A stretch of 64,000 nt of DNA from Sedimentisphaerales bacterium (GCA_016928435.1 JAFGKT010000023.1:1-64000); one strand, 5' to 3'. Counted from the stretch's first letter, positions 24,667 to 34,045 are shown. Translations and numbers: made by a program. Notes: generated by a model not told the origin, from the sequence alone.

Positions 24667-24703
24667 ACGCACGTTGGACGCAATGCCTGACGTGCGTTTT
24701 TTT
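24667..24703 (+). terminator. Intrinsic terminator of tRNA-Lys
   Basis: ACGCACGT (24667-24674) pairs with ACGTGCGT (24690-24697), followed by a run of seven T. Confidence 0.85.
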
Positions 24704-24903
24704 GTTTGGGGTTTAATCCTAAGCACAATTGGTGGTATGGGGCAGGGAAGAATCCGGTCGGTGTGAGCCGCACTGGCAGATGTTACGCTCGCGGCTCTGA
24801 TTGGGGGTCTGCGTGAAAAGGCTTGACCAATTGTCGGCCTGGCAAGTACAATTCCGTATAGGTCAGACATTTACGTACCTGGCGCAGCCAAGCGGGAGTT
24901 TTC

Positions 24904-25860
24904 ATGAAGGTTATCATTCAGATTCCGTGCTATAATGAGGAAGAGACCCTGCCTGAGGTTGTCGCTGATCTGCCGCGGTCTTTGCCCGGCGTCGATGTGG
25001 TTGAGTACTTGATCATCGATGACGGCAGCCACGATCGTACCGTTGAGGTCGCGCGCGAATTGGGGGTACACCATATCGTCGAACTGGGGTCTAATCGTGG
25101 TTTGGCTGTGGCGTTCACTACCGGTATTCGTGCTTGTGTTGATCTAGGTGCTGATATCATAGTGAACACGGACGGCGACAACCAATACGCTGCGCGCAGC
25201 ATTCCTGATTTGATCGCGCCCATCTTGTCTGCTCGAGCTGATATCGTAGTCGGCAGCAGACCCATCGAGGATATCGAGCATTTTTCCTGGCTCAAGAAAC
25301 GTTTGCAGAAATTCGGCAGCCGTATGGTCCAGCGTTTTTCCGGCACTGATATTCCCGACACCACCAGTGGTTTCCGAGCCTATACGGCCGAGGCCGCGAT
25401 GCTTCTGCAAGTGTTCAATCGCTACACCTATACGTTGGAAACTATCATCCAGGCTGGGGCGATGAACCTGCGTATAACCCATGTCCCTATCGAAGTGAAC
25501 GCCAAGACCCGTGAGTCGCGTTTGATTTCGTCTGTCCCGCGCTATATTTGGCGGTCCACGTCGATCATCATACGCTCATATGTGCGATACCGTCCTTTGC
25601 GTACGTTTTTGTACCTGTCGGTTTTGCCCGGCTTGGCGGGCTTGGCTCTGTGTGTTCGATTTTTGTTCTTCTATTTCTCCAGCAGTGGGGGGGGGCACCT
25701 TCAGTCGTTGCTGTTGGCTACTATATTGCTGCTGCTTTCGTTCCTTCTGGTGGTTCTGGGTATATTGGGCGACTTGATTGGTGCCAATCAGAAGCTGATA
25801 TACGATGTTTTGCATCTGACGCGTAAGAATATGTCCGACAACAAACGCGAGCAAAGATAA
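24904..25860 (+). CDS. GT2 glycosyltransferase with membrane tail (DPM/GtrB-like)
   Basis: 318 residues. The GT-A domain covers about 1-230, with IPCYNEEETLPEVV, YLIIDDGSHDRT (nucleotide binding) and IIVNTDGDNQY (DxD-type metal site). Two hydrophobic spans follow (about 235-260 and 270-295). Proteins of this plan move a sugar from an NDP-sugar to a polyprenyl phosphate, or act at the membrane in envelope glycan synthesis. The acceptor cannot be read from sequence. GGGAG precedes the ATG. It stands alone downstream of tRNA-Lys. Confidence 0.9.
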   Translation: MKVIIQIPCYNEEETLPEVVADLPRSLPGVDVVEYLIIDDGSHDRTVEVARELGVHHIVELGSNRGLAVAFTTGIRACVDLGADIIVNTDGDNQYAARSIPDLIAPILSARADIVVGSRPIEDIEHFSWLKKRLQKFGSRMVQRFSGTDIPDTTSGFRAYTAEAAMLLQVFNRYTYTLETIIQAGAMNLRITHVPIEVNAKTRESRLISSVPRYIWRSTSIIIRSYVRYRPLRTFLYLSVLPGLAGLALCVRFLFFYFSSSGGGHLQSLLLATILLLLSFLLVVLGILGDLIGANQKLIYDVLHLTRKNMSDNKREQR

Positions 25861-25973
25861 GCTATCGTATCGAAGCCGGCCAGAGCAATTTCAAAATAGG
25901 TGTCATGTTTCGCACACCTTTTTGACAATTATCGGCTTGGTTGGGATTGATCAGGGGCGATTATTCTAGTTTG

Positions 25974-26010
25974 TTAAAACCCCCTGACGGGTCAGGGGGC
26001 TAATTTGTCT
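25974..26010 (+). repeat. Two-hairpin intergenic repeat, copy D (first hairpin only)
   Basis: AAAACCCCCTGAC (hairpin from 25980) with GTCAGGGGG (25991-25999), then CTAATTTGTCT. It lies between two convergent genes. On the minus strand the stem is followed by TTTTAAC, a plausible terminator for the SDR gene. Confidence 0.65.
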
Positions 26011-26044
26011 AGTGTTGCAGACGCTAGATGTTTTTTACTTTGCT

Positions 26045-26770
26045 CTAGAACCACGGGCTGGATGTCGCCCGGCGGATGCGCAGTTCATCGATTACGGCGT
26101 TGCCTTTGTGGGTGAGAAGATACAGGACCAGGTCCGCGATTTCCTCCGGCGCCATAAGGTCCTGTTGAGCTATGTCTGGCCTGACTTGGCTAACCATGTC
26201 GGTTGCCACTCCGCCCGGGCAAATAACATGCACTCGAATGTTATCTTTGCGCAGTTCCTCCGCCAAGGCGATCGACATTCCCCGCAGCGCGTGTTTGCTG
26301 GCGGTGTACAAAGTTTGGTTGGGGTATCCTTTTATTCCCACGACAGAAGATATATTGATGATTGTCGGCTGGGTTGACTGCTTGAGCAATGGCAGGGCTT
26401 CGCGACATAGGATGAAAGGAGCCCGCGCGTTCACGGCCATGACCTGATCGTATTGATCTGTGGGAGTGTTTTCGAGGGGCCCGGCATATACGATGCCGGC
26501 GTTGTTGATGAGTATATCCAATCCGGCGAATTCCTTCTGGGTGGTACGAACGAGATTCTTGATGGAATCCTCTTCCGCCAGATTGGTTTGGACCGCCAAG
26601 CCCTGCCCGCCGGCCTGGTTCACCAGTTGGACGGTTTCTTCCAGATGCTGCTGGTTTCTTGCCGCCAACGCGACCTTGGCGCCGGCTCGTCCTAATTCCA
26701 CGGCTATCGCCCGGCCGATCCCTCTGCTGGCGCCTGTCACCAGTGCCACCTTATCCGCTAACTGTGCCAT
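26045..26770 (-). CDS. SDR-family oxidoreductase (FabG-like)
   Basis: 241-residue classical short-chain dehydrogenase. Cofactor loop TGASRGIG, NNAG motif, catalytic serine in INISSVVG, and YTASK catalytic pair are all present. ALAARNQQ after beta-2 suggests an NADP preference. The substrate is unknown: it resembles 3-oxoacyl-ACP reductases, but the context gives no fatty-acid genes. An AAGGACC Shine-Dalgarno precedes the ATG. Probably single-gene. Confidence 0.88.
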   Translation of the reverse strand: MAQLADKVALVTGASRGIGRAIAVELGRAGAKVALAARNQQHLEETVQLVNQAGGQGLAVQTNLAEEDSIKNLVRTTQKEFAGLDILINNAGIVYAGPLENTPTDQYDQVMAVNARAPFILCREALPLLKQSTQPTIINISSVVGIKGYPNQTLYTASKHALRGMSIALAEELRKDNIRVHVICPGGVATDMVSQVRPDIAQQDLMAPEEIADLVLYLLTHKGNAVIDELRIRRATSSPWF

Positions 26771-27122
26771 TATGGTCCTTTCATGTCATTTTTTGCGTTC
26801 TAACGTGATCTTGACTGAGGTTAACAGATTGTTTGCGTCTGTCAATGGAGACGCCAAACTATAGTCTATTTCGCACGATACATTGCTTGTTTTGCATGAT
26901 TCAAACCCTGTTTGGTTGTTAGATTTGCTGTATTAACGTTATTACAAAAAGCTGTTTATTTTTATTCTGGCGAAAAAAAACTAGCCATGGAATGCCTTTT
27001 TAGCTTGACAATGCCCGTATTTTGTCAGTATTATAATATTATCGTTAATATTGATATTAGAGCATTGCTCTTATGATTTATCAGAGAAGTTAAGTATTTT
27101 TCGGGTAATTTAGGAGATGACT
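26771..27122. other. Intergenic gap with candidate aminotransferase promoter
   Basis: AT-rich, no ORF of interest. It contains TTGACA at 27005-27010, TATTAT at 27029-27034 (18-nt spacing) and an overlapping TATAAT at 27032-27037. The start region carries AGGAG at 27112-27116. Confidence 0.5.
27005..27037 (+). promoter_or_regulatory. Promoter of the DegT aminotransferase
   Basis: Perfect -35 TTGACA, 18-nt spacer to TATTAT; a perfect TATAAT overlaps three bases later. It leaves an AT-rich leader of about 80 nt. Confidence 0.65.
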
Positions 27123-28466
27123 ATGGTCGATCAGGCGGTATCCGGTCAGGCTTTGGCGCTATTGGGTGGTTCCAAGACCATTAATGATGACCACTCTTCG
27201 ATGTTCAAATGGCCCATTGTGACTGCCGAGCATGAAGCTGCGGTTCTTGAAGTTTTGCGGGCGGGCAATATGTCCGGTTTGGATGTGACAATGAAGTTCG
27301 AGGAAGAATATGCCTCGAAACTGAAACGGCGTTATGCCTTGGCGTGCAATACGGGTACGGCGGCGATTCACAGCGGTTTTTACGGCCTTGGCGTCGGCGT
27401 GGGCGATGAGGTAATTTGTCCGAGCATGACCTATTGGGCCTCGATATTGCAGGTTTATTCGTTGGGTGCGACGCCTGTTTTCGCGGAGATCGATCCCAAT
27501 ACGCTTTGCATCGATCCGAATGATATCGAACATCGTATTACCGAGCGTACCAAGGCGATTGTTGTGGTGCATTACGCGGGTATGCCTTGCGATATGGATC
27601 CTATCATGGCCATTGCCGAGAAGCACAATATTCCTATTTTGGAAGACTGCTCTCATGCCCATGGCGCTCTGTACAAAGGCAAGGAAATCGGCACGTTTGG
27701 CAAAGTCGCTGCCATGTCGCTGATGTCGGGCAAATCATTTGCTATCGGCGAAGGGGGCATTCTCTTTACCGACGATCAATTGGTTTACGAGCGTGCGATA
27801 CTTTTTGGTCATTATGCTCGCCACAACAAGCTGGAGCTGCCAGAAACCAAACGTTACGCGGGTTTGCCTGCGGGGGGTTACAAATACCGGATGCATCAGT
27901 TGAGTTCGGCTTTCGGCCGGGTCCAGTTGAAGCTGTATTATGATCAAATTCGCGAAATCGACAAAGCCATGAACTACTTCTGCGATCAAATCGAAGATAC
28001 TCCCGGTTTGGCCCCGATTCGGCCGGGGTATCCCAACTCGACCCGCGGCGGTTGGTATTTCGCCACCATGAAATATGCTGCCGAAGAACTGGGTGGATTG
28101 AGCAATGTGCGTTTTGCCGAAGCCGTGGTGGCTGAAGGTTCTATTGCCAATGCCGGATGCAACCAAGCTTTGCATACCCATCCGATTTTCAGCGAGCAAG
28201 ATATTTACGGTCATGGCAAACCTACGCGTGTCGCCAATCTGCCTGAAGGCGCAACCTTGTCACAGCCGATAGGCAGTTTGCCCGTCAGCGAAGACATCGG
28301 CCGTCATGTTTTGGCTCTGCCTTGGTTCAAGCATTATAAACCAGAAATCATAGACCAGCATGTCCTCGCTTGGAAGAAGGTTGCTGCTAACTATGAAGCC
28401 TTGTTGCCCGGCGACAAACCGCAACAACGTGTTGGTGGATTCAGCACTTTCATGCGTGGTCGCTAG
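27123..28466 (+). CDS. DegT/DnrJ/EryC1/StrS family PLP aminotransferase
   Basis: 447 residues of fold-type I sugar aminotransferase. Visible features: ALACNTGTAAIHSGFYGLGV GVGDEV, TYWASILQVYSLGATPVF, LEDCSHAHGALYKGKEIG and SGKSFAIGEGGILFT with the PLP lysine. Members transfer an amino group from glutamate to keto-sugars, or act in related reactions. The exact substrate is unknown. The second ATG (27123) has AGGAG at the right distance; the first one at 27117 touches the AGGAG. It is convergent with a Gfo/Idh oxidoreductase, a frequent partner family in sugar metabolism. Confidence 0.9.
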   Translation: MVDQAVSGQALALLGGSKTINDDHSSMFKWPIVTAEHEAAVLEVLRAGNMSGLDVTMKFEEEYASKLKRRYALACNTGTAAIHSGFYGLGVGVGDEVICPSMTYWASILQVYSLGATPVFAEIDPNTLCIDPNDIEHRITERTKAIVVVHYAGMPCDMDPIMAIAEKHNIPILEDCSHAHGALYKGKEIGTFGKVAAMSLMSGKSFAIGEGGILFTDDQLVYERAILFGHYARHNKLELPETKRYAGLPAGGYKYRMHQLSSAFGRVQLKLYYDQIREIDKAMNYFCDQIEDTPGLAPIRPGYPNSTRGGWYFATMKYAAEELGGLSNVRFAEAVVAEGSIANAGCNQALHTHPIFSEQDIYGHGKPTRVANLPEGATLSQPIGSLPVSEDIGRHVLALPWFKHYKPEIIDQHVLAWKKVAANYEALLPGDKPQQRVGGFSTFMRGR

Positions 28467-28501
28467 AACAGTGTTGATTGCCGACATTAATGTGCCGGAG
28501 C

Positions 28502-28558
28502 AAAAAAAGGGCCGAAAGCAGCGATGATTATTCGCGGTTTTCGACCCTTGGTTTTTTT
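28502..28558. terminator. Bidirectional terminator between convergent genes
   Basis: A-rich run, then AAGGGCCGAAA pairing with TTTTCGACCCTT, then a run of T. It can stop transcription from either side, between the aminotransferase (+) and the Gfo/Idh gene (-). Confidence 0.75.
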
Positions 28559-28631
28559 GTGGTTCATCTCTGAATAGTGGAGAGGCGGATCAGAGGGCTA
28601 ATCGGCCGGGGAAATTTTGGAAGTCTTGAGA

Positions 28632-28675
28632 GAAAAACCCCCTGACAGGTCAGGGGGCTAATTTGTTGAATGAAC
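28632..28675 (+). repeat. Two-hairpin intergenic repeat, copy E (first hairpin only)
   Basis: AAAAACCCCCTGAC (stem 28638-28646) with GTCAGGGGG (28649-28657), then CTAATTTGTTGAATGAAC. It lies at the 3' side of the Gfo/Idh gene. Confidence 0.65.
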
Positions 28676-28693
28676 CGTTTAATATTGTAGGGG

Positions 28694-29740
28694 TTATTCG
28701 TATCGTACTTCTTTGCCGGTCTCGGCGCTTTTGTATAGGCCGTCCAGTATTTTTTGCACTTTGATGCCTTCGTCGGCTGTGACTGAAGGGGTGGTATTAT
28801 TGATAATGCAGTCCACGAAATCCACATACGCCGAGGGCGTTGGGGTGGTAACTTTATCGACGTGTTTCGTAAAGAACAATCCGTCTTCTTCTAGATAAAG
28901 TTCTGCTTCCCAATCATACGTTCCGCGGATGTTTCGCTGCACCAAACCGCCTTTTTCGCCATACAGCTCGGTGGTCATGTGTTCTTCTTCATTGACGTTG
29001 AGGGCCCAACTGGCTTCCACGAGCAACGTCGCGCCGTTGGTAAACTTGACTATACCGCAAGCCAAGTCTTCAGTTGTGAAAGTTTTTTGTTGCTTGGCTG
29101 CCTCCGCGGCGGCGATTATGTTATACGCTGATCCGCTGACCGCCGCCGGCTGTGGGTGTCCCATCAGCCAGAGCGCCAAGTCGATACGGTGTACTCCCAA
29201 ATCAATCAACGGGCCTCCTCCGGCGAGTTCTTTGTTCCCGAACCAACCGCCGAACCCCGGCATACCGCGGCGCCGATGCCAAACCGTTCGACCGAAATAG
29301 ATCGGCCCTATCACACCTTTATCCACTTGATGCTTCAACGCCTGACAAGTTGGTTGAAAACGATAAGACAGATTAATCATGAGCTTCTTGCCGGCCTTCT
29401 GGGCGGCGATGTTCATTTTCTCAGCTTCGGCCACGTTCATCGCCATCGGTTTTTCACAAAGCACATGCAGGCCTGCGTCTATGGCTGCGAGTGTCAAGGG
29501 ACAATGAAATTTGTTCGGCACGGCGATACTCACCGCGTCCAACTTGGCGTCCCGGATCATCTTCTCCGGGTCCGTATAAAGGGCGTTGACCCCCAGATCC
29601 TCACCGACCTTGTTGAGTCGTTTTTCATCCACATCCGCCAGGGCAGCCAGCTCACAGTTATCGTATCCCGCGAACCCCTCAGCATGAACCCGACCCATGC
29701 CCAATCCTATGACGCCTATTCTCGGTTTGATTTTTGACAC
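28694..29740 (-). CDS. Gfo/Idh/MocA family oxidoreductase
   Basis: 348 residues. NAD(P)-binding GVIGLGMGRVHAEG at the N-terminus, the EKPMAMN motif (CEKP lysine) and GVHRIDLALWLMGHP in the C-terminal domain. These enzymes oxidise or reduce sugars or cyclitols; planctomycetes carry many. Substrate unknown. The start is GTG at 29740 with GGAGAA upstream at slightly long spacing. Likely monocistronic. Confidence 0.92.
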   Translation of the reverse strand: MSKIKPRIGVIGLGMGRVHAEGFAGYDNCELAALADVDEKRLNKVGEDLGVNALYTDPEKMIRDAKLDAVSIAVPNKFHCPLTLAAIDAGLHVLCEKPMAMNVAEAEKMNIAAQKAGKKLMINLSYRFQPTCQALKHQVDKGVIGPIYFGRTVWHRRRGMPGFGGWFGNKELAGGGPLIDLGVHRIDLALWLMGHPQPAAVSGSAYNIIAAAEAAKQQKTFTTEDLACGIVKFTNGATLLVEASWALNVNEEEHMTTELYGEKGGLVQRNIRGTYDWEAELYLEEDGLFFTKHVDKVTTPTPSAYVDFVDCIINNTTPSVTADEGIKVQKILDGLYKSAETGKEVRYE

Positions 29741-29905
29741 TGCCAGGATTCTCCACTGTTTTTGTGATAAATGGCTCTAACGACTGACGCTGTACTTCTC
29801 GTAAAAGGTACGCTTCCCCAAATTCTAGCAGGTAGCGCGGTGCTGGCAAGTTTCATTTTGTCCAAATCTGCGGTTTGCTTGTAAGTCTTGCCGGAAAAAT
29901 CCCCC

Positions 29906-29934
29906 TTGCCTGGGGTCCTATCTGTGCCTACAAT
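29906..29934 (+). promoter_or_regulatory. Promoter of the lactate dehydrogenase-amrS pair
   Basis: -35 TTGCCT (29906-29911), 17-nt spacer, -10 TACAAT (29929-29934), about 65 nt before the start codon. Confidence 0.65.
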
Positions 29935-30002
29935 GTTAGTGTACGCCTAGATTTACCCGCGGTTGTTCGGGGGGCCAGCTCTTTTTGCTATCAGGAGTTT
30001 GG

Positions 30003-32885
30003 ATGTCAGATAAACGTGACTGTGGTGCCATAGCGGCCCAATTGAACGATATCTTACGCGGTGACGCGTGGGCTGATCCCCTGACCCGGGCTATGTACAG
30101 TACCGATGCCAGCATATACCAGATACAGCCGTTGTGTGTGGCTTTTCCTCGCGACGGGGCTGATGTGGCAGCGGTTGTGCGTTTTGCTCATGAGAATAAT
30201 CTTTCTGTGGTTCCTCGCGGGGCTGGGAGCGGCTTGGCGGGTGAGTCGATTGGTCCGGGTATCGTCATCGACATGAGTCGCTATATGGCTGATATCGTCG
30301 AGATCAACAGCGCCGAGGGCTATGTCAAAGTCGGCGCGGGGGTGGTGCTGGAGCAGTTAAACCGGCGACTAGCGCCGTTGGGTAAACAGATCGGTCCCGA
30401 TCCAGCCAGCGGCAATCGCGCGACTATCGGCGGTATGATCGGTAATAATTCCACGGGGGCCCATTCTCTGAAGTATGGTTATATCGGCAATCATCTGCGC
30501 AGTCTCGAAGTGGTGGCCGCGGATGGTGAAATGCTGCGTCTTGATGCTTTGCTTTCTAATGGAAGCAACGGCAAAGTCGGCCAATGGTCCCAGCAAGTTT
30601 ACCAATTGCTCGATTCTCAGCGTGAGCTGCTGAATCGGGTAAAGCCTAAGAGTGATCGTAACGGCAGCGGCTATAATGTTTTTGCTGCGCTGCAAAACGG
30701 TGGTGTGAATCTTGCGGAACTCTTGGCAGGCTCTGAAGGCACTCTCGCCGTCGTTACCGAAGCCACTATAGGTATAGTTGATTTGCCGCGTCACAAAGCT
30801 CTGCTGCAGGTGAATTACGATTCGCTTGGCAACATGGCCCGCGCCGTCGCTGAGATTGTCAAGGCTGATCCTTATGCTTGCGAACTGATGGACGAATCTT
30901 TACTCAAGCTTGCGCGTGATGCGTATAAGCAATATCATGATGTTTTGCCTGGTGACGTGGCTGCGTCGCTTCTTATCGAAGTTGACGGCGACAGTGAAGG
31001 CGAGATCGATAAAAAGCTCACTCGGATGACCCAACTGGTTCGAGGTTTGCCCAGCAACTCGCAAAGCGTGAGTCTGAAAGAAATTCGCGACAAGAACCTG
31101 CAATCGCGGGTTTGGGCGGCGCGTAAAGCGGGAGTGCCGCTTCTTTTTCGTAACAAAAGCGCTTTGCAGCCTATTCCGGTTATTGAAGACGTAGCGGTGT
31201 CACCGGAGCAACTGGCTGAGTACCTGGAAGGCCTTAGCGAGATAACGCATCGGATGGATATTCCCATAGCTTATTACGCGCACGCTGGGCATGGCGAGCT
31301 GCATCCTCGTCCTTATCTTAATTTGCATGAGGGACGGGATGTCAAAAAGCTGCGGCAATTGGCTGATGAGGTTTTTGCTTTGGTATGGAAGCTGGGTGGG
31401 ACAATAAGCGGCGAGCATGGCGAAGGTTTGGTTCGGGCTGGGTATATCCGGCAGCAGTACGGCGACGAAATGTACGAAGTTTTTCGCCAAATCAAGCAGA
31501 TATTCGATCCGGAAGGCACTCTCAATCCCGGTAAAATTATCAATGACGATCCGGAGGTGATGACCAAAGATCTGCGTTTTTCCTATGCGCAGCCGTTTGA
31601 CGGTCGGCCTCTGAATCTGCAGTGGCGCGATGACGAATTCACTCGCGAAGTTGAGCAATGCAACGGAAACGGTTTGTGTCGTTCGAGTGATCCGCTTCTG
31701 TCGATGTGTCCTATATTCCGCGCGACCGGCAACGAAGCGTTTAGTCCTCGGGCGAAGGGCAATCTGATGCGTCATTGGGCTTACGGTCTTTTGGACAGCG
31801 ATATTCTCGCGAGTCCCGAATTCAAGGCTGTGGCTGATATGTGTGTTAATTGTAAGATGTGCGCTTTGCAGTGCCCTTCTTTGGTGAACATTCCGAAGCT
31901 CATGTTGGAAGCTCGGGCTGCGTATGTGAAAGAGCATGGCCTGACACGCACGCAGTTTATGTTGACCCGCAGTGAATTTATGAGCCGTATGGGATGTACT
32001 TTTGGGCCCTTGGCGAACATGTTTCTGCAAGCGAGCTGGTTCCGACGTATCTTGGAATGGGTAGGGGGGTTGGACCATCATCGCGCGATGCCTCGTTTCA
32101 AGTTGGGCAGTAACGTCAAGAAATTGCGTCGCTATCTCCGTCGGGCAACTCCTATTGCCCACCCAGTGGCGAAGGTCGCGTATTTTGTGGATTTATACGC
32201 TACGTTTAACGATCATGAGTTGGGTCGTTGTGCTGTTGATGTTCTTCGTCATAACAATGTTGAAGTTATCGTGCCGCCGCAGATTGGTGTTTCTATGCCC
32301 GCGATCAGCTATGGCGCTATAGATTATGCGCGTAAAGCCGTTGAGTTTAATCTTAAGCACATGGCCGAAGCGGTTCGCGACGGTTATACGATAGTGGCGT
32401 CGGAACCTACGGCTGCGCTCTGCTTAAAGGAAGAATATCTCGATATCGTTGACAGCGAAGACGCTCGTCTGGTCAGTAAAAACGCTTTGGAGTTCACCGA
32501 GTTTCTTAGCCAACTCCATCGCCAAGGCAAACTCGTGCTTCCCGAAAGGCCGGTCAATATCAAGGTTGCGTATCACGAGCCTTGCCATTATGGTTATATG
32601 CAGATCGAAGGCGGCACCCGCCAGCTGATGAGTCTGGTCGAAGGTCTTGAGATCGAAGAACTGCCCAACAGTTGCTGCGGGATTGCTGGGACTTTTGGTT
32701 TCCAAAAGGGCAAATACGAGTTGTCCATGCAGGTAGGTGAACCCATGTTGGGGCCCCTGCGTGAAAGCGAAGCTGAATTTGGCCTGACTGAATGCGGGAC
32801 ATGCAAGATGCAGATGGAACTGGGCAGCGGCAAAGAGGTTTTGCACCCGATCAAAGTTTTGGCGAAGGCTTACGGTCTGCTTTAA
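30003..32885 (+). CDS. FAD/iron-sulfur D-lactate (or glycolate) dehydrogenase, fused form
   Basis: 960 residues that join what are often separate GlcD and GlcF subunits. About 30-230 is the FAD-binding PCMH domain (VVPRGAGSGLAGESIGPGIV). About 260-520 is the FAD-oxidase C-terminal domain, with HAGHGELHPRPYLNL and GGTISGEHGEGLVRAGY. About 545-640 holds two 4Fe-4S motifs, one imperfect (CNGNGLCRSSDP) and one CVNCKMCALQCPSLVNIP. CCG-type cysteine domains follow (HEPCHYGYM; LPNSCCGIAGTFGFQKGKY). It should oxidise a 2-hydroxyacid and pass electrons to the membrane or an electron carrier. The ATG at 30003 has CAGGAG upstream. amrS follows after 14 nt. Confidence 0.92.
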   Translation: MSDKRDCGAIAAQLNDILRGDAWADPLTRAMYSTDASIYQIQPLCVAFPRDGADVAAVVRFAHENNLSVVPRGAGSGLAGESIGPGIVIDMSRYMADIVEINSAEGYVKVGAGVVLEQLNRRLAPLGKQIGPDPASGNRATIGGMIGNNSTGAHSLKYGYIGNHLRSLEVVAADGEMLRLDALLSNGSNGKVGQWSQQVYQLLDSQRELLNRVKPKSDRNGSGYNVFAALQNGGVNLAELLAGSEGTLAVVTEATIGIVDLPRHKALLQVNYDSLGNMARAVAEIVKADPYACELMDESLLKLARDAYKQYHDVLPGDVAASLLIEVDGDSEGEIDKKLTRMTQLVRGLPSNSQSVSLKEIRDKNLQSRVWAARKAGVPLLFRNKSALQPIPVIEDVAVSPEQLAEYLEGLSEITHRMDIPIAYYAHAGHGELHPRPYLNLHEGRDVKKLRQLADEVFALVWKLGGTISGEHGEGLVRAGYIRQQYGDEMYEVFRQIKQIFDPEGTLNPGKIINDDPEVMTKDLRFSYAQPFDGRPLNLQWRDDEFTREVEQCNGNGLCRSSDPLLSMCPIFRATGNEAFSPRAKGNLMRHWAYGLLDSDILASPEFKAVADMCVNCKMCALQCPSLVNIPKLMLEARAAYVKEHGLTRTQFMLTRSEFMSRMGCTFGPLANMFLQASWFRRILEWVGGLDHHRAMPRFKLGSNVKKLRRYLRRATPIAHPVAKVAYFVDLYATFNDHELGRCAVDVLRHNNVEVIVPPQIGVSMPAISYGAIDYARKAVEFNLKHMAEAVRDGYTIVASEPTAALCLKEEYLDIVDSEDARLVSKNALEFTEFLSQLHRQGKLVLPERPVNIKVAYHEPCHYGYMQIEGGTRQLMSLVEGLEIEELPNSCCGIAGTFGFQKGKYELSMQVGEPMLGPLRESEAEFGLTECGTCKMQMELGSGKEVLHPIKVLAKAYGLL

Positions 32886-32899
32886 CGGAAGGTGATTTG

Positions 32900-33940
32900 A
32901 TGGCTGAGCAATTGCACGAAGCGGTACTGTGGGACAAACTCGACGGCGAAGACGTACAGTGCAAACTCTGCGCTTTCCATTGCGTTATACCTGAGGGTCG
33001 CACCGGCCATTGCCGAGTCCGCAAAAACGTGGCTGGGAAACTTTATTCATTGGTCTATGACTCGGTTTGTTCAGCGAGTGTGGACCCTATCGAAAAGAAG
33101 CCACTGTTTCATTTTCAGCCCGGGTGTAAGAGTTTTTCCATCGCGACTATGGGATGTAATTTCCAATGTGCGTTCTGTCAAAATTGGCAAATAAGTCAAG
33201 CGCCTCGTCAGCGTATAATCAACGGTCAATCCGCTGACCCGGAAATGATAGTTCAATCCGCGATTGACAGCGGTTGTTCGAGCATCGCTTATACCTATAC
33301 CGAGCCTACTATTTTTATGGAGTTGGCTGCTGATTGCGGTCGTCTGGCTCACAGTCGCGGTTTGGCCAACGTGTTTGTTAGCAATGGTTATATGTCGCGT
33401 GACGCTCTTGAGTTGGCCGGCGATTTTCTTGACGCGATAAACGTTGATCTGAAAGCCTTCACTGAAGATTTCTATCACGAGCAGTGCCAGGCGCGTTTGG
33501 AGCCCGTGCTGGACACCTTGCGTTATATCGCCCACCACAGCAAGATATGGTTGGAAGTTACCACTCTTGTTATTCCAGGGCTCAACGACAGCACGGAGGA
33601 ATTGCGCAGCATCGCTCATTTTATCGCTGACGAACTCGATCCCTCGGTTCCTTGGCACATCAGCCGTTTCCATCCTCAACATGAACGAGCCGATATTCCC
33701 GCTACGCCCATTGATACGTTGAAAAACGCTTATGAACTCGGCAAAGCGGCAGGGCTGCACTATGTCTATCTGGGCAACGTTCCCGGCGACGATTGTGAAA
33801 GCACCTATTGTCATCAATGCGGCCAACTGCTGATCCAACGCACCGGCTATCGCTTGGGGGACTACAATTTGCTGGGCGGCAAATGTTTTTCCTGTGGTAC
33901 TGCCATGGCTGGGGTCGCGCTCGACCGCACTCAAATCTGA
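32900..33940 (+). CDS. amrS: AmrS-like radical SAM protein (AmmeMemoRadiSam family)
   Basis: 346 residues. The N-terminus has CKLCAFHCVIPEGRTGHCRV, the family signature before the barrel. The radical SAM core has TMGCNFQCAFCQNWQIS, then SIAYTYTEPTIF and NVDLKAF. The C-terminal end carries a possible zinc ribbon (CHQCG and CFSCG). Its biological substrate is unsettled, and the usual AmmeMemo partners are not in this window. The start at 32900 has GGAAGGTG upstream; a longer frame starting at 32792 would overlap the preceding gene by 94 bp and is disfavoured. It is co-oriented with the lactate dehydrogenase 14 nt away. Confidence 0.9.
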   Translation: MAEQLHEAVLWDKLDGEDVQCKLCAFHCVIPEGRTGHCRVRKNVAGKLYSLVYDSVCSASVDPIEKKPLFHFQPGCKSFSIATMGCNFQCAFCQNWQISQAPRQRIINGQSADPEMIVQSAIDSGCSSIAYTYTEPTIFMELAADCGRLAHSRGLANVFVSNGYMSRDALELAGDFLDAINVDLKAFTEDFYHEQCQARLEPVLDTLRYIAHHSKIWLEVTTLVIPGLNDSTEELRSIAHFIADELDPSVPWHISRFHPQHERADIPATPIDTLKNAYELGKAAGLHYVYLGNVPGDDCESTYCHQCGQLLIQRTGYRLGDYNLLGGKCFSCGTAMAGVALDRTQI

Positions 33941-34045
33941 CTTCACGAGTCACATATCCAATACATCGTTCATAATGCTCAAAACTCTATGTCCGCCGTT
34001 GGTCGGCATGAGGGGAAGGGGGACTTTTTTCTAGAAAATACGGCC

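Noticed and set aside
12784-28675. CRISPR array from the repeated CCCCCTGAC units
   Set aside because: Copies are kilobases apart at gene borders with no regular spacing, and no cas genes are present.
31200-32162. Minus-strand ORF of 320 residues inside the lactate dehydrogenase gene
   Set aside because: The plus-strand frame carries clear FAD and Fe-S motifs; the antisense frame has none.
32792-32899. Longer N-terminus of the AmrS-like protein
   Set aside because: It would overlap the upstream gene by 94 bp; GGAAGGTG precedes the ATG at 32900, which fits the family start.
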